A stretch of DNA of 64,000 nucleotides, taken from positions 1 through 64,000 of the forward strand of contig JANEZZ010001623.1 of the NCBI GenBank assembly GCA_026122225.1, written 5' to 3'. The notes under the pieces are model-generated. The model was not told the origin of the DNA. It ran no database searches and saw only the letters and a program-made list of their open reading frames with translations. Shown here in pieces: positions 13,232 through 23,716 of this stretch. Numbering within the stretch: the stretch's first letter is position 1; the number at the start of each line of letters is the position of its first letter. The DNA is from Heloderma charlesbogerti (taxonomy: Eukaryota; Chordata; Lepidosauria; Squamata; Helodermatidae). The position numbers and the translations under genes were made by a program.

Positions 13232-13340
13232 CTTTAGAAGATCTTTATAGAGCTCTGGATATAGCATGGCAACTTCTGATTTGACATCTTTGTCCAGTAC
13301 CAGAGAGAACACTGGAAACATGGTGTAGAGTGTAGAATAC
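13232..13340 (-). pseudogene. ATP9A: Antisense duplicate of ATP9A exon A (left arm)
   Basis: This is the exact mirror of 16502-16610 with the same splice borders. It has no upstream exons in the left arm, and on - the exons read outward toward base 1, so it cannot make a complete protein as assembled. If the left arm is an artefact this copy does not exist. Confidence 0.85.
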
Positions 13341-13852
13341 CTGAAAGCAACAAGAGAAATGCCCACTGATTTCTGCAATACTCAGCAATGTATTTTTTTT
13401 TCTTGGCAAACCTTCTGCACACTTATCAAAGGGGTACTCTGGTTGAAGGGTTACAAATGTAGATGCAATGGGTGGCCAATTTTGCTGATTCTTACATTTC
13501 TCTATGCCACCTTTCAATCCATTGCCACTGACCACTCTAATGGTCTGTTTCAGCATAACTCAGCCCTCAGGATTCCATCCGAGATGAGATCGTTTAGGCC
13601 TCTTCCTGCCCAGTATCTGCACCCTTCGTACTTCACCATCAAAGCTTCTTCCTTGTAAATTATTTTTAGTGAATGTTCACCACTGTTCTGGTGTTTTATG
13701 TAAATGGATGCATTTTTAATTCCACTATTGGCAAAAGCTAAGAACCTGGATCTCAAATTCTGGCTAATTCGCAAGTCCATACACGTTAGTACAAAATGCT
13801 AAGGCAGAATTCTAGCTTATCAGTAATGAGCAAGCATGCTGGCACACGCTAC

Positions 13853-14382
13853 CCAGTCACTCTCACTTGGCTCCCACTGCAAGAGGGAGCAGCTATAGTA
13901 ACTAGGAACTTACCAAGTTGGGAAAGCTTAGCATGGCTTCTCTCTCCTCTAATAAGCCAGAGTTTGAACCATGACTTTATAGCTGGCTTATGGCTTGTTA
14001 GAGGAGCAGCAAGCCAGGAGTTCTTGGTGTACATAGAATTCTTGGAAGGACAGATACTGAAGCTGAAGCTCAAATATTTTGGCCACCTAATGCGAAGAGA
14101 AAACTCCCTGGAAAAGACCCTGATGCTGGGAAAGACTGAAGGCAAAAGGAGAAGGGGACGGCAGAGGATGAGGTGGCTAGGTAGCATCACCGATGCAATG
14201 AATATGGACTTGAGCACACTCCGGGAGAGAGCGCAGGACAGGAAGGCCTGGCGTGCTATGGTCCACGGGGTCACGAAGAGTCGGACACGACTGAACAACA
14301 AAGCCAGGAATTCAGGTTTGGACATTTTTTCCCCACCTTTAGCCACTCCTGCTTGCAGGAAGAGCCAAGTGGGAGTGACTGG
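13853..14382. mobile_element. MITE with CCAGTCACTC termini containing a BovB insert (left arm)
   Basis: The ends ccagtcactctcacttggct and the complement of cacttggctcttcctgcaag are inverted over about 30 bases with few mismatches. A BovB fragment sits inside. Open frames of 202 and 204 residues across it are composites of MITE and LINE, not genes. Confidence 0.7.
14024..14300 (+). mobile_element. BovB/RTE LINE 3' fragment (left arm, 277 bp)
   Basis: It encodes the C-terminal BovB peptide (LKYFGHLMRRENSLEKTLML, then KAWRAMVHGVTKSRTRLN) and ends in an acaaca tail. It is flanked by aagccaggagttc (14011-14023) and aagccaggaattc (14301-14313), a 13-base target-site duplication with one mismatch. 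This marks a genuine, heavily 5'-truncated retrotransposition. Confidence 0.88.
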
Positions 14383-14664
14383 ACATGGTGCACCAGCAGG
14401 CTGAAGAATCTCATCATATTTTGTGCAGAGACAGCAGTTTCCCTGACATCTTTTTAAGTACACTGTATAAAAGTATTGGAAGGTAGAGGAAGTGCATGGG
14501 TGAAATTGGACAAATGCAGTATTTTTTAATTACTACCACTACTACATCTTCTACTACTATTTTTATTGCTATTAAATAACCCTGAACAAATTCAAAGAGA
14601 TAAAAGAACACACTTCGGGAAGTGAAAGACTAGCATGAAATGAAAATCAATGTTAAAATAGGAT

Positions 14665-14892
14665 ATTATAAGAAACTGCCTTAAGCAGGTCAGATTTTTT
14701 TACCTATCTAGCCCAGTACTGCCTTCCCTGGCTGGCCCTGTCTCTCCAGGGGCTCAAGCGGAGGTCATTTCCATCACTTGCCACCTGACCCTTTTAACTA
14801 GGGGAGATGCCATGAAGTGAGCTCGGGACTTTCTGCATGCAAATAATGTCCTCTGCTACTGAGCAACGGCCCTCCCTGATGCTGGAGCCTAA
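14665..14892 (-). mobile_element. tRNA-type SINE (left arm)
   Basis: Mirror of 14950-15177. Confidence 0.65.
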
Positions 14893-14894
14893 GA

Positions 14895-14947
14895 GCTGCT
14901 TCACATCTGAAAAATTACGGCCCGTAATTTTTCAGATGTGAAGCAGC
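14895..14947. other. Palindrome axis
   Basis: The two arms meet at base 14921 with a one-base centre and no loop sequence. The axis lies in the ATP9A intron upstream of exon A, a few tens of bases outside a tRNA-type SINE. A centre with no spacer is what a fold-back read or a template-switched molecule gives. Natural long palindromes usually keep a spacer of tens to thousands of bases. Confidence 0.95.
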
Positions 14948-14949
14948 TC

Positions 14950-15177
14950 TTAGGCTCCAGCATCAGGGAGGGCCGTTGCTCAGTAGCAGAGGACATTATT
15001 TGCATGCAGAAAGTCCCGAGCTCACTTCATGGCATCTCCCCTAGTTAAAAGGGTCAGGTGGCAAGTGATGGAAATGACCTCCGCTTGAGCCCCTGGAGAG
15101 ACAGGGCCAGCCAGGGAAGGCAGTACTGGGCTAGATAGGTAAAAAAATCTGACCTGCTTAAGGCAGTTTCTTATAAT
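14950..15177 (+). mobile_element. tRNA-type SINE (right arm)
   Basis: The head gttgctcagtagcagagga resembles a tRNA A box, and a degraded B-box region (gaaagtcccgagctc) follows. The 3' block with tactgggctagatagg and taaggcagtttctta is shared with other SINEs here. It lies about 30 bases from the palindrome axis. Confidence 0.65.
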
Positions 15178-15459
15178 ATCCTATTTTAACATTGATTTTC
15201 ATTTCATGCTAGTCTTTCACTTCCCGAAGTGTGTTCTTTTATCTCTTTGAATTTGTTCAGGGTTATTTAATAGCAATAAAAATAGTAGTAGAAGATGTAG
15301 TAGTGGTAGTAATTAAAAAATACTGCATTTGTCCAATTTCACCCATGCACTTCCTCTACCTTCCAATACTTTTATACAGTGTACTTAAAAAGATGTCAGG
15401 GAAACTGCTGTCTCTGCACAAAATATGATGAGATTCTTCAGCCTGCTGGTGCACCATGT

Positions 15460-15989
15460 CCAGTCACTCCCACTTGGCTCTTCCTGCAAGCAGGAGTGGC
15501 TAAAGGTGGGGAAAAAATGTCCAAACCTGAATTCCTGGCTTTGTTGTTCAGTCGTGTCCGACTCTTCGTGACCCCGTGGACCATAGCACGCCAGGCCTTC
15601 CTGTCCTGCGCTCTCTCCCGGAGTGTGCTCAAGTCCATATTCATTGCATCGGTGATGCTACCTAGCCACCTCATCCTCTGCCGTCCCCTTCTCCTTTTGC
15701 CTTCAGTCTTTCCCAGCATCAGGGTCTTTTCCAGGGAGTTTTCTCTTCGCATTAGGTGGCCAAAATATTTGAGCTTCAGCTTCAGTATCTGTCCTTCCAA
15801 GAATTCTATGTACACCAAGAACTCCTGGCTTGCTGCTCCTCTAACAAGCCATAAGCCAGCTATAAAGTCATGGTTCAAACTCTGGCTTATTAGAGGAGAG
15901 AGAAGCCATGCTAAGCTTTCCCAACTTGGTAAGTTCCTAGTTACTATAGCTGCTCCCTCTTGCAGTGGGAGCCAAGTGAGAGTGACTGG
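15460..15989. mobile_element. MITE with CCAGTCACTC termini containing a BovB insert (right arm)
   Basis: Mirror of 13853-14382. It lies between the palindrome axis and ATP9A exon A. Confidence 0.7.
15542..15818 (-). mobile_element. BovB/RTE LINE 3' fragment (right arm, 277 bp)
   Basis: Mirror of 14024-14300 with the same target-site duplications. Closely similar in sequence to the 3' end of the long BovB at 46.6-48.5 kb. Confidence 0.88.
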
Positions 15990-16501
15990 GTAGCGTGTGC
16001 CAGCATGCTTGCTCATTACTGATAAGCTAGAATTCTGCCTTAGCATTTTGTACTAACGTGTATGGACTTGCGAATTAGCCAGAATTTGAGATCCAGGTTC
16101 TTAGCTTTTGCCAATAGTGGAATTAAAAATGCATCCATTTACATAAAACACCAGAACAGTGGTGAACATTCACTAAAAATAATTTACAAGGAAGAAGCTT
16201 TGATGGTGAAGTACGAAGGGTGCAGATACTGGGCAGGAAGAGGCCTAAACGATCTCATCTCGGATGGAATCCTGAGGGCTGAGTTATGCTGAAACAGACC
16301 ATTAGAGTGGTCAGTGGCAATGGATTGAAAGGTGGCATAGAGAAATGTAAGAATCAGCAAAATTGGCCACCCATTGCATCTACATTTGTAACCCTTCAAC
16401 CAGAGTACCCCTTTGATAAGTGTGCAGAAGGTTTGCCAAGAAAAAAAAATACATTGCTGAGTATTGCAGAAATCAGTGGGCATTTCTCTTGTTGCTTTCA
16501 G

Positions 16502-16610
16502 GTATTCTACACTCTACACCATGTTTCCAGTGTTCTCTCTGGTACTGGACAAAGATGTCAAATCAGAAGTTGCCATGCTATATCCAGAGCTCTATAAAGA
16601 TCTTCTAAAG
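16502..16610 (+). CDS. ATP9A: ATP9A coding exon A (P4-ATPase, late membrane region)
   Basis: This is an internal exon of a class 2 P4-ATPase. Such proteins are putative lipid flippases of endosomes and the trans-Golgi network. The exon follows a pyrimidine tract ending in cag. It opens with the last base of a split glycine codon and then reads [19 protein letters not shown], followed by a segment ending [10 protein letters not shown]. This matches the family region around transmembrane segment 6 and the loop after it. It ends AAG and joins in phase with exon B. The 3' flank is gttcaa, a weak but GT-type donor. The next upstream exon should end in a GFL-type motif, but it does not appear before the palindrome axis at 14921. 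ATP9A is preferred over ATP9B from remembered paralog wording, mainly the SKLTS terminus of the last exon. Confidence 0.88.
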
Positions 16611-16714
16611 GTTCAACATAACTTCAGGCGGTTCTTCAAAGTTTCTGCATGTGATGTTGATCATAATATGCATCAGTCTTATTTTTCTTTTCTTTTTCTC
16701 TCCTCTTATTTTAG

Positions 16715-16772
16715 GGAAGGCCATTATCATACAAGACATTTTTGATATGGGTTTTGATAAGTATCTACCAAG
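16715..16772 (+). CDS. ATP9A: ATP9A coding exon B
   Basis: This 58-base exon encodes [19 protein letters not shown] plus the first base of a glycine codon. It lies between a classic tttattttag acceptor and a strong donor, gtaaga. The hydrophobic [10 protein letters not shown] stretch is a membrane segment of the P4-ATPase C-terminal half. The intron separating it from exon A is only 104 bases. It joins exon C in phase across an intron of about 6.9 kb full of repeats. Confidence 0.9.
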
Positions 16773-16869
16773 GTAAGAGACTTCATTTGTTTGTCAGGGC
16801 ACTTCTGAACCAATTATTTTGAAATGAATTATTGACATCTCATATTTCCCCAAATTTGGTGTATACGTA

Positions 16870-16893
16870 CTCTGTTGTTGTTGTTGTTTTTTT
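16870..16893. repeat. (GTT)n microsatellite (right arm)
   Basis: Mirror of the (CAA)n tract, with an identical unit number. Confidence 0.85.
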
Positions 16894-17046
16894 AACAAAC
16901 AAAAAAGAATATTCCCCAAAGGTCTGCACCAAGTTGGCTGGAATTTCGCATCAGAAAAAGCTGGATTCAGTGACTTGCAGCAAATATACTGTTCTCCCTT
17001 TCCCTGAAACTTCCCCCCACAGACGCACACACTATTTACCATCTTT

Positions 17047-17178
17047 CTTAATCTGGTTCCCGCCAGATTAGTTGGACTGCGACTCCCATTATTCCCAGCC
17101 AGCATAGCGAATGGCTGGGAATTATGGGAGTTGTAGTCCAACACATCTGGAGGGAACCACGTTGGGGAAGGCTCCTGT
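17047..17178. mobile_element. Palindromic MITE, same family (right arm, copy 3)
   Basis: Mirror of 12664-12795. It lies about 275 bases after ATP9A exon B. Confidence 0.7.
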
Positions 17179-18076
17179 GTATACAGTATGTGTGTGTATG
17201 TGTATCCCTGACCACTGGAAGTTCTGCTCAGTTTCCTTCCGGCTTCTCAGATTTCCCCAGACATTGGCTGCTAACCTGCTTCCTCCATGTGCAGAGAGCA
17301 GCATATGGAGTGACTGTCAGGTCTGGTGCTCTGGAGACAACTAAGAGATACACAGCCCACGAGCAGCTCAGTCTCTTCAAAGAGTTGCTCAGGGATCCCT
17401 AACATGTAGGGGTTGGTGGGCACATTTGGAATTTTGAAAGAGTATCATGGGCTCATTCATAAATTGGCTGCCATGGTGGGCATGGCCAGTCACAGAATAC
17501 TCATTTCACAGAAGACAAACAGCTGAGGCTAAAACACTAAACACTGTTATGAACCCAATAAAGATGGCAGTGGAGGGCAGCACTTTCCTTTGCAACATTA
17601 CAACCTCCCAGTTAATTAATTTTTTTAATTGTAAGAAATAAAATTACAATCAGGAGAGGCAGCCTGTCGGGCACCAAGAGAGGTGTTTGCAGGCACTATG
17701 TCGGAGACCCCAGGTCCAGACCAAGGAACCAAGCCAGGATCAGCAGCTTTATAGGACCAAGTGAAACCCTATTGGTCCCTTTACGTCACCTGACGTGTGC
17801 TCAGTGGATAGCTGTAATACAATCATCTGGCCACTTTTTGTGAAAACAGTGCAGCACAGCAGAGGAGGCCAACAGTGCCCTCATCCAGCCAGCTGTCAGG
17901 GTAGTGCAGAGAGCAAGGTGCTTGGTTCTGTTGCTACAGTCCCAAGTTCAAAACCCCTGGTGTCTTGTAGTGGCTCCATTGAAGATCAATTACAGCCCCT
18001 CCCCACCATGTCCCATTGCTACTCTCAGTGCACATCCACTTCTCAGAAGAAGGAAGAGGAGTGCCACATGACTTAG

Positions 18077-18214
18077 AACAGGGGTGAGCAGAAAGTAGAT
18101 CTCCAGATGTTTTGGACTTCAACTCCCAGCATTCCTGACCATTGGCCATGCTGACAGGGGCGTCTGGGAGTTGAAGTCCAAAACATTTCAAGATATACCT
18201 TCTGCCCACCCCTG
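18077..18214. mobile_element. Palindromic MITE, same family (right arm, copy 2)
   Basis: Mirror of 11628-11765. Confidence 0.7.
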
Positions 18215-18216
18215 GC

Positions 18217-18345
18217 TTAGAACAGCCTTCCCTAACCTGGTTTGGACTGCAACACCCATCAACCTCAGCTGGCATGGCCAATGGTCGGGGTGCTGAGAAT
18301 TGTAGTCCCAAACATCTGGAAGACACCAGGTTGGGAAAGGCTGGC
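18217..18345. mobile_element. Palindromic MITE, same family (right arm, copy 1)
   Basis: Mirror of 11497-11625. Copies 1 and 2 are head to tail. Confidence 0.7.
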
Positions 18346-18573
18346 TTAGAACCTGGAAAAGGACGAGTTCAACGTGAGATTGAGGTTGACTTTGTCTGGA
18401 AGTGAATCTCTGGATTTGATGTAGTGGGTAAGAGTAGCGGGGCTCAGTCTCAAGGCGGCATCGTGGGCGGTGGCAAGCCTCCAGTGGCCGCCAGTAGAAT
18501 TGCTTTGCACCCTGCACTCCGCATGCAGAGCAAAACAAAATATTGCAACTGCTGTCCATCCACTGTCAAGGTT

Positions 18574-18911
18574 ATCTTAAGAACATAAGAAGAGCCATGC
18601 AGGATCAGGCCAAGGGTCCATCTAGTCCAGCATTCTGTTCACACAGTGGCCAACCACCTGTTGACTGGGAACCCATAAGCAGGGCATGAGTGCAACAGCA
18701 TCCTCCCGCCCATATTCCCCAGCAACTGGTGTACAGAGGCATAGTACCTCTGATACTGGCATAGCAAATAGCCATCAGGACTAGTAGCCATGAATAGCCT
18801 TCACCTCCAGGAATTTGTTTAACCCCCTTTTAAAGTCATCCAAACTGGTGGCCGTCACTGTGTCTTGTGATAGTAAATTCCATAGTTTAACAAGGCGCTT
18901 CTCATTCATAA
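18574..18911 (-). mobile_element. LINE-derived 3' tail (right arm)
   Basis: Mirror of 10931-11268, antisense to ATP9A in the intron between exons B and C. Confidence 0.65.
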
Positions 18912-19541
18912 AGGCTAGGTTTTATCCACTTGAGTGATAATTGTTTTCTTTTTAATTAGAAAAGCAGGAGCAGCGCTATAAAACATTTTGGGAGGTAATA
19001 GAGCTGCAGGGGAAAATGCTACCACAGCAATTGCTTTTCAAGGGCTAAATCAGTCCTTGAACAGTATCAAGGCCTTGATAGAGAACACACAGCTTCTGGA
19101 CAGTCAGAAAGAGTGAGACATCGTGGGAAAGCTTTTAATGCCAAGAGCCTTCTCCTGTTACATTCTGTGGGTCAGATGACTTCACCCCTTGATGGATCAC
19201 ACCATGCAATTTGGCTAGTAGCTATCACCCAAGATCGGGGATGGCCCAGAACTGAGCAGTACCCAGATGGTGGAAAGGTTATTCGCTGGGTCTCTGTTTT
19301 ATGGCTTGAACTTGAGTCACTGGTAGAATTGTTCTTCAAACAAGCATAATGTGAAAGCTGTGGATTACTCATCAGTGCAGATTACTCATGCTGATGACAT
19401 GAATTATGCCTACAGCTGAGTATCTGGGATGCTGTGAAGTTATACTCAGATCAGCCAGAACCAAGATGCAAAGTAATTCTCGGTCGCTTCTTTCTCCCTC
19501 CCTCTCACCAATGTTTACTTGAACACTAGACAGTAGAGGCT

Positions 19542-19698
19542 GGTGGCTCCGATGTCAGTGGGGCGGTGAATCCACTCTGGGTTTCAGTCAGAACTCTAAA
19601 GGAGGTATCCAAGCACCTTGGATAGCTCCTTTAGAGTTCTGACTGGCTCTGACAGACCCCTGGAGCAGATTCACCACCCCACTGACATCGGAGCCACC
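19542..19698. mobile_element. Palindromic MITE, GGTGGCTCCGATG family (right arm)
   Basis: Mirror of 10144-10300. Almost the whole 157 bases can fold into a hairpin. Confidence 0.75.
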
Positions 19699-19856
19699 TG
19701 TCCCCACTGACAGTAGGGCTGCTGAGTTCAGTGGGACTTTTTTCTTAATAAGTATGCTTAGGTTTGCAGCCGAGAGTAGGTTCAAATCCCACCTCAGCTG
19801 TGAGCTTGCTAGTCAGTTCTCTCTCAACCTAACCCTGCCCCTATCTGCACTATGTG

Positions 19857-20917
19857 AAGAATAACAGTGATCTCTTTTACAGAGGTGTACAAAATGATGC
19901 ATGGTGTGGAGGAAGTGGATAGGGAGACATCTTTCTCCCTCTCACATAATACTCAAACCCAATGGGGTCATCCCATGAAGCTGATTGGTGGGAGATTCAG
20001 GACAGATAAAAGGATGGACTTCTCCACAGAGCACATAGTTAAACTATGGAATTCACTTCCACAAGATGTAGCATCAATAGGGATGTTGGTAGGGGGGTGG
20101 AGCTTGACGAGCTTTTGCCAGCTTGAGCCTCCAACCCAAAATCCGCCAGCTGGCCTGGCTCAGTCCACAATGAGTCGGGCCAGCTGGCGGATTTTCCGCC
20201 TTCATACAGTGATGGGAGGGGAGTGCCATGGCACTCCCCTCCCATCCTGTCTCTGCCACCATGCAACCCTGCCTCTCTCCCTGCCATTGTCAGCCCCCAG
20301 CACAGACAGCCCAGCTCCTTATCCTTCTGACATGCAAGGGCTCTCCAGGCTGGGACCTACGATGGCAGGGATAAAGGCAGGGTCACACGGTGGCAGGGTG
20401 GGGATTTGTTCCTTCCCCCCGATGTAAATCCCGGTTTCCACAAATTGCGGTTCTCATTTGCAGAAACTGAGGCTGTAATTTGCAGAAATGGGGGGCTATG
20501 GTGGGGAGAGAGAAAAATAGCAAGTTCTTGGATTTTGGGAACAAACTCCCGGATTGGCTTGCAAAGGCAAGCCGAGCTGGGAATGCTGCATGAGTCTGTC
20601 AGGCCCTAGAAAGGCCAGATTTACCCGCAACAGACATCCCTAAATGACGTCCAGCAACTGGGATGGCTTTAAAAGGGGACTGGACAAATTCCTGGAGGAG
20701 AAGGCTATCGATCGCTACTAGTCCTGATGGCTCTATGCTGCCTCCAGTACCAGAGGCAATATGCCTATGTACACCAGTTGCTGGGGAACATGGGCGGGAG
20801 GGTGCTGTTGCACTCATGTCCTGCTTATGGGTTTCCTGCGGGCAGCTGATTGGCCACTGTGTGAACAGAATGCTGGACTAGATGGACTTTAGTCTGATCC
20901 AGCACAGATCTTACATT
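19857..20917 (+). mobile_element. LINE-derived 3' fragment interrupted by a hAT-type MITE (right arm)
   Basis: The + strand encodes a degraded reverse-transcriptase C-terminus (EVYKMMHG, then GGRFRTDKR and VKLWNSLPQ). After the MITE it continues WDGFKRGLDKFLEEKA-type coding and the 3' block ctggactagatggac and cttacattct. The same tail recurs at 10931-11268, 18574-18911, 41950-42333 and 60890-61315. It resembles the end of CR1-group LINEs, but the exact family is not certain. The 186-residue open frame here is a chimera of LINE and MITE, not a gene. Confidence 0.65.
20078..20642. mobile_element. hAT-type MITE with TAGGGATG termini (right arm, 565 bp)
   Basis: It starts tagggatgttggt and ends acagacatccctа-type sequence (catccct at 20635-20641), as inverted ends. 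Inside are a GC-rich stem around 20142-20194 (gccagctggcggatt and its complement) and a perfect dyad around 20212-20245 centred on gtgccatggcac. It interrupts a LINE fragment. I could not identify a convincing 8-bp target duplication, so hAT membership rests on the termini. Confidence 0.62.
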
Positions 20918-21531
20918 CTTCAGGCTGTCGTAAAGACGACTGAGATAATTTGTATGAAGTCCTTTGAGCACTGCCACTATATAAATAGAAAGTTACTGTG
21001 AGCTGCTAGAAGAAAGAAGTGTGCTCTGTTTTCTAGATTCCAAACTGTCCTCAAATAAATGTGCTCCTCCTCTAAGAGAATTATGCCTTGATGAGATGTT
21101 CTCAGCCCTCCAGGCATGCTCAGAGTTCAGCTTCTCCTGCTCTTAGCTCAGTACTTATTAATTAATTCAGAAGTGCAGGAAGCAGATATCTTTAGAAAAG
21201 GCAGTCCTTTCTTTGTGGGCTTAAAGCATGACTCCTACAGTGCAAACTACCCTGGGCCTGGAATTGCTGCTATCTGCCAGGTGAGCATGTAATAACAGAT
21301 AAGTCTCTACTGGGGGAATTATGTGGCAGACACATGTTGTCTGAGGCAGGGAGATTAAACTGGATGCAGCTCTATCCCCCTGTGAATCTGCTGGACAGGC
21401 ATGTCCTTAATTATTTCTAAGAGAACTTAAAAACTGTTTTCTCTTTGATTAAGGCAAGGCTGAGCAACCTCTGGGGGGTTGGAAGGCTGCATTGCCCACC
21501 CCTGGACCCCTCTGGGGGCTGTGCCCCTGCC

Positions 21532-21993
21532 CTTGATATTGCTCATAGGTCAATGGTATTGCACCTGCTTTGCATGCCAAAGGTCCTAGCATCTCTAGGA
21601 ATCCTGAAACCCTGGAGAGTTGCTGTCAGTCATTGTTGACAATATTGCTGGGCTAGATAGACGAATGGTCTGACCTGGTTTGCATGATTGCAGGGTGGTG
21701 AATAAGCCACGATGGCTTGATAATCACCGGGTGTGGCTTGTCGTGACGTCTGAAGCCAGCGGGGGTGGGTGGTTGGGATGGTTAACTAACCACCCGGAAA
21801 CCACGGTTCTGGGGTGGTTTGTTAACTACCCCAACCACCCATCCTTGCCAGGTTCAGATGTCATTACAAGCTGCGCCTAGCGAGAGTAATTATGTAAATT
21901 GGGCTGGCATGTAGAGGGTGATTAACAAGCCACCATGGCTTATTAACCACCCCCGTGTCGTGCAAACCAGCCCAGTATAAGGCAGCTTCCTAT
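21532..21993 (+). mobile_element. tRNA-type SINE split by a MITE (right arm)
   Basis: Mirror of 7849-8310. A degraded promoter head (tattgcacctgctttgcatgc) precedes ctgggctagatagacgaatgg, then the 296-bp MITE, then cagtataaggcagcttcct. Confidence 0.65.
21675..21970. mobile_element. MITE with CTGGTTTGCA termini (right arm, 296 bp)
   Basis: Mirror of 7872-8167. It splits a + strand tRNA-type SINE in the ATP9A intron between exons B and C. Confidence 0.75.
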
Positions 21994-23716
21994 TTTCCTC
22001 ATTTACATCCGAAATTTGGCAGCACAGCAGTGGCAAAAAAGCAGTGATTTTGCTTCCAAACGAGGTGCGTGCACCTTGTGCTGCTTTTCTGCTGCCACCA
22101 CGGCAAATTCACAAGCAGTGTGAGCCACAAAAACAGCCAGGCAGCCCACATGTGGGCCATTTGTTGCTCACCCCTGGTCTGAGGGCTGCTGCACACATTA
22201 TACCTCTAATAAACTGATTACCAAACACTTGATGACATTCGTCTAAATGTGTGAACAGTCTCTGTCAGAAAGTATTGTGCTTATGTTGACAAAGGTGATC
22301 TCAAAATTCTGCATGTGGTGATTAATCTTTGATTGATTTATCCTGCTTTTGTACTGTACGTAGTGAATGTTACTGTATTTCAAATTGGGGTGGTTTTTTT
22401 TTTTATTGTGAGCAAGCTTTCTTGGGACGAAAAGCACCATACACATCTAAAATGACCTCTGAATGGCTCATTCACACATGCAGGTTCTCACTTGACCCTA
22501 AGTCAGTAGCCCTGTTCAGTTGTTATGCCTGAACAAGGCATATCAATGCATATAAGAGCCATAGAGCTGCATGCTCTGACCCCACCCCCAATCTCCCCAC
22601 ATACACCAGCCCCACCCTCTCAGTCCCTGACCTTCCCATGTTGAGGGAGAATTTATTCATTTATTATTCATGAATTGCACCTTGCCCAAAAGATGCTCTG
22701 CATTCTAAGCAGAGTTCCCAGTTGCATGGTGGCTTCTACTCATGTTCAGTTGAACACATGTAGAACCTCCCTTCAGGCCTTTCCACGCAATACGAGAAGG
22801 TCAGGGACCGAGAGGGAAGATGGGGACTTTGTCCTGATGGCCCTTACACCATTGTTGTACCCTGATTAAGTATAATACCTGAATAGGGCTGGTGAGTGCG
22901 GTTTATGCCTTCTTGACACTAGATGAAATTTTCTCTGCATTAATCACATCTTGAAGAACCAATTGTCTGAGTCATCACATGTTTATGCAAGACGGATCCT
23001 CCGCCAGTCATGGCTTCCTGAAGGTATAGTAGGCTTGGATTTAAGCACTTTTCTGGTGGACATAGGCAGCAAGGAAAACTGCATGCAGGCGAGTGAGCAG
23101 GCTGGTATAGGTCGGATGGAAATCTCCATCCCACCAGCACCAAAACCAAGGCGGGCTGCCAGAGGATGGAAGCCCCTTTTTCTGCAGTGCTGCAAGAGGG
23201 GAGGGAGCTCTCTGTCCCTCTTCTGCCAGCCCCAGCAGAGAAAATTCCATCAATTTTTGTAGGCTATTTTCTTTTGTGGGCTTCTTTGCGAGGCTGGTGT
23301 TGCGTTATGGTGAAATAGACACATGTGCACAACTCAATAGAGGATCATTCAGTTCCATACACAGATGTTACTTCCATGTGGGAAATGTCCTTATTGGTAA
23401 AGCAGCCCTTAACCATATTACAACCAATTCTGAGAATGCCTGCTCTTATTGAAAACTGAGAAAAATCAGATTTTTCCATATTACCTGGAGAGATCCCGTA
23501 TCTAAAATATAATACAGTATAATAAACAAGAGTCCCTGTTGAAGTATGCCTCCAGTGACGTGGTGCAACACAGGGACTGAATTCCCACTCAATTCAGACA
23601 GCCAGGATAAGCAGGTTTGGAGTCATGGAGGTTCCATTGTATGTGTTGATAGCTGTTGGACTGATCAATTGCTGGCGAGGTCTACAATCACTTCTTTCTC
23701 TCCCTCCCGCTTGCAG

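Noticed and set aside
14950..15177. A functional tRNA gene in the SINE head
   Set aside because: A- and B-box-like words are degraded and no cloverleaf can be drawn. The 3' block is the SINE body.
13796..16046. Open frames of 202 and 204 residues near the palindrome centre as new genes
   Set aside because: They run across a MITE, a BovB 3' fragment and MITE again, partly antisense to BovB coding. The mirrored pair simply reflects the palindrome.
19867..20427. 186-residue open frame as a gene
   Set aside because: Its first third is a LINE reverse-transcriptase remnant and the rest is non-coding MITE sequence with hairpins.
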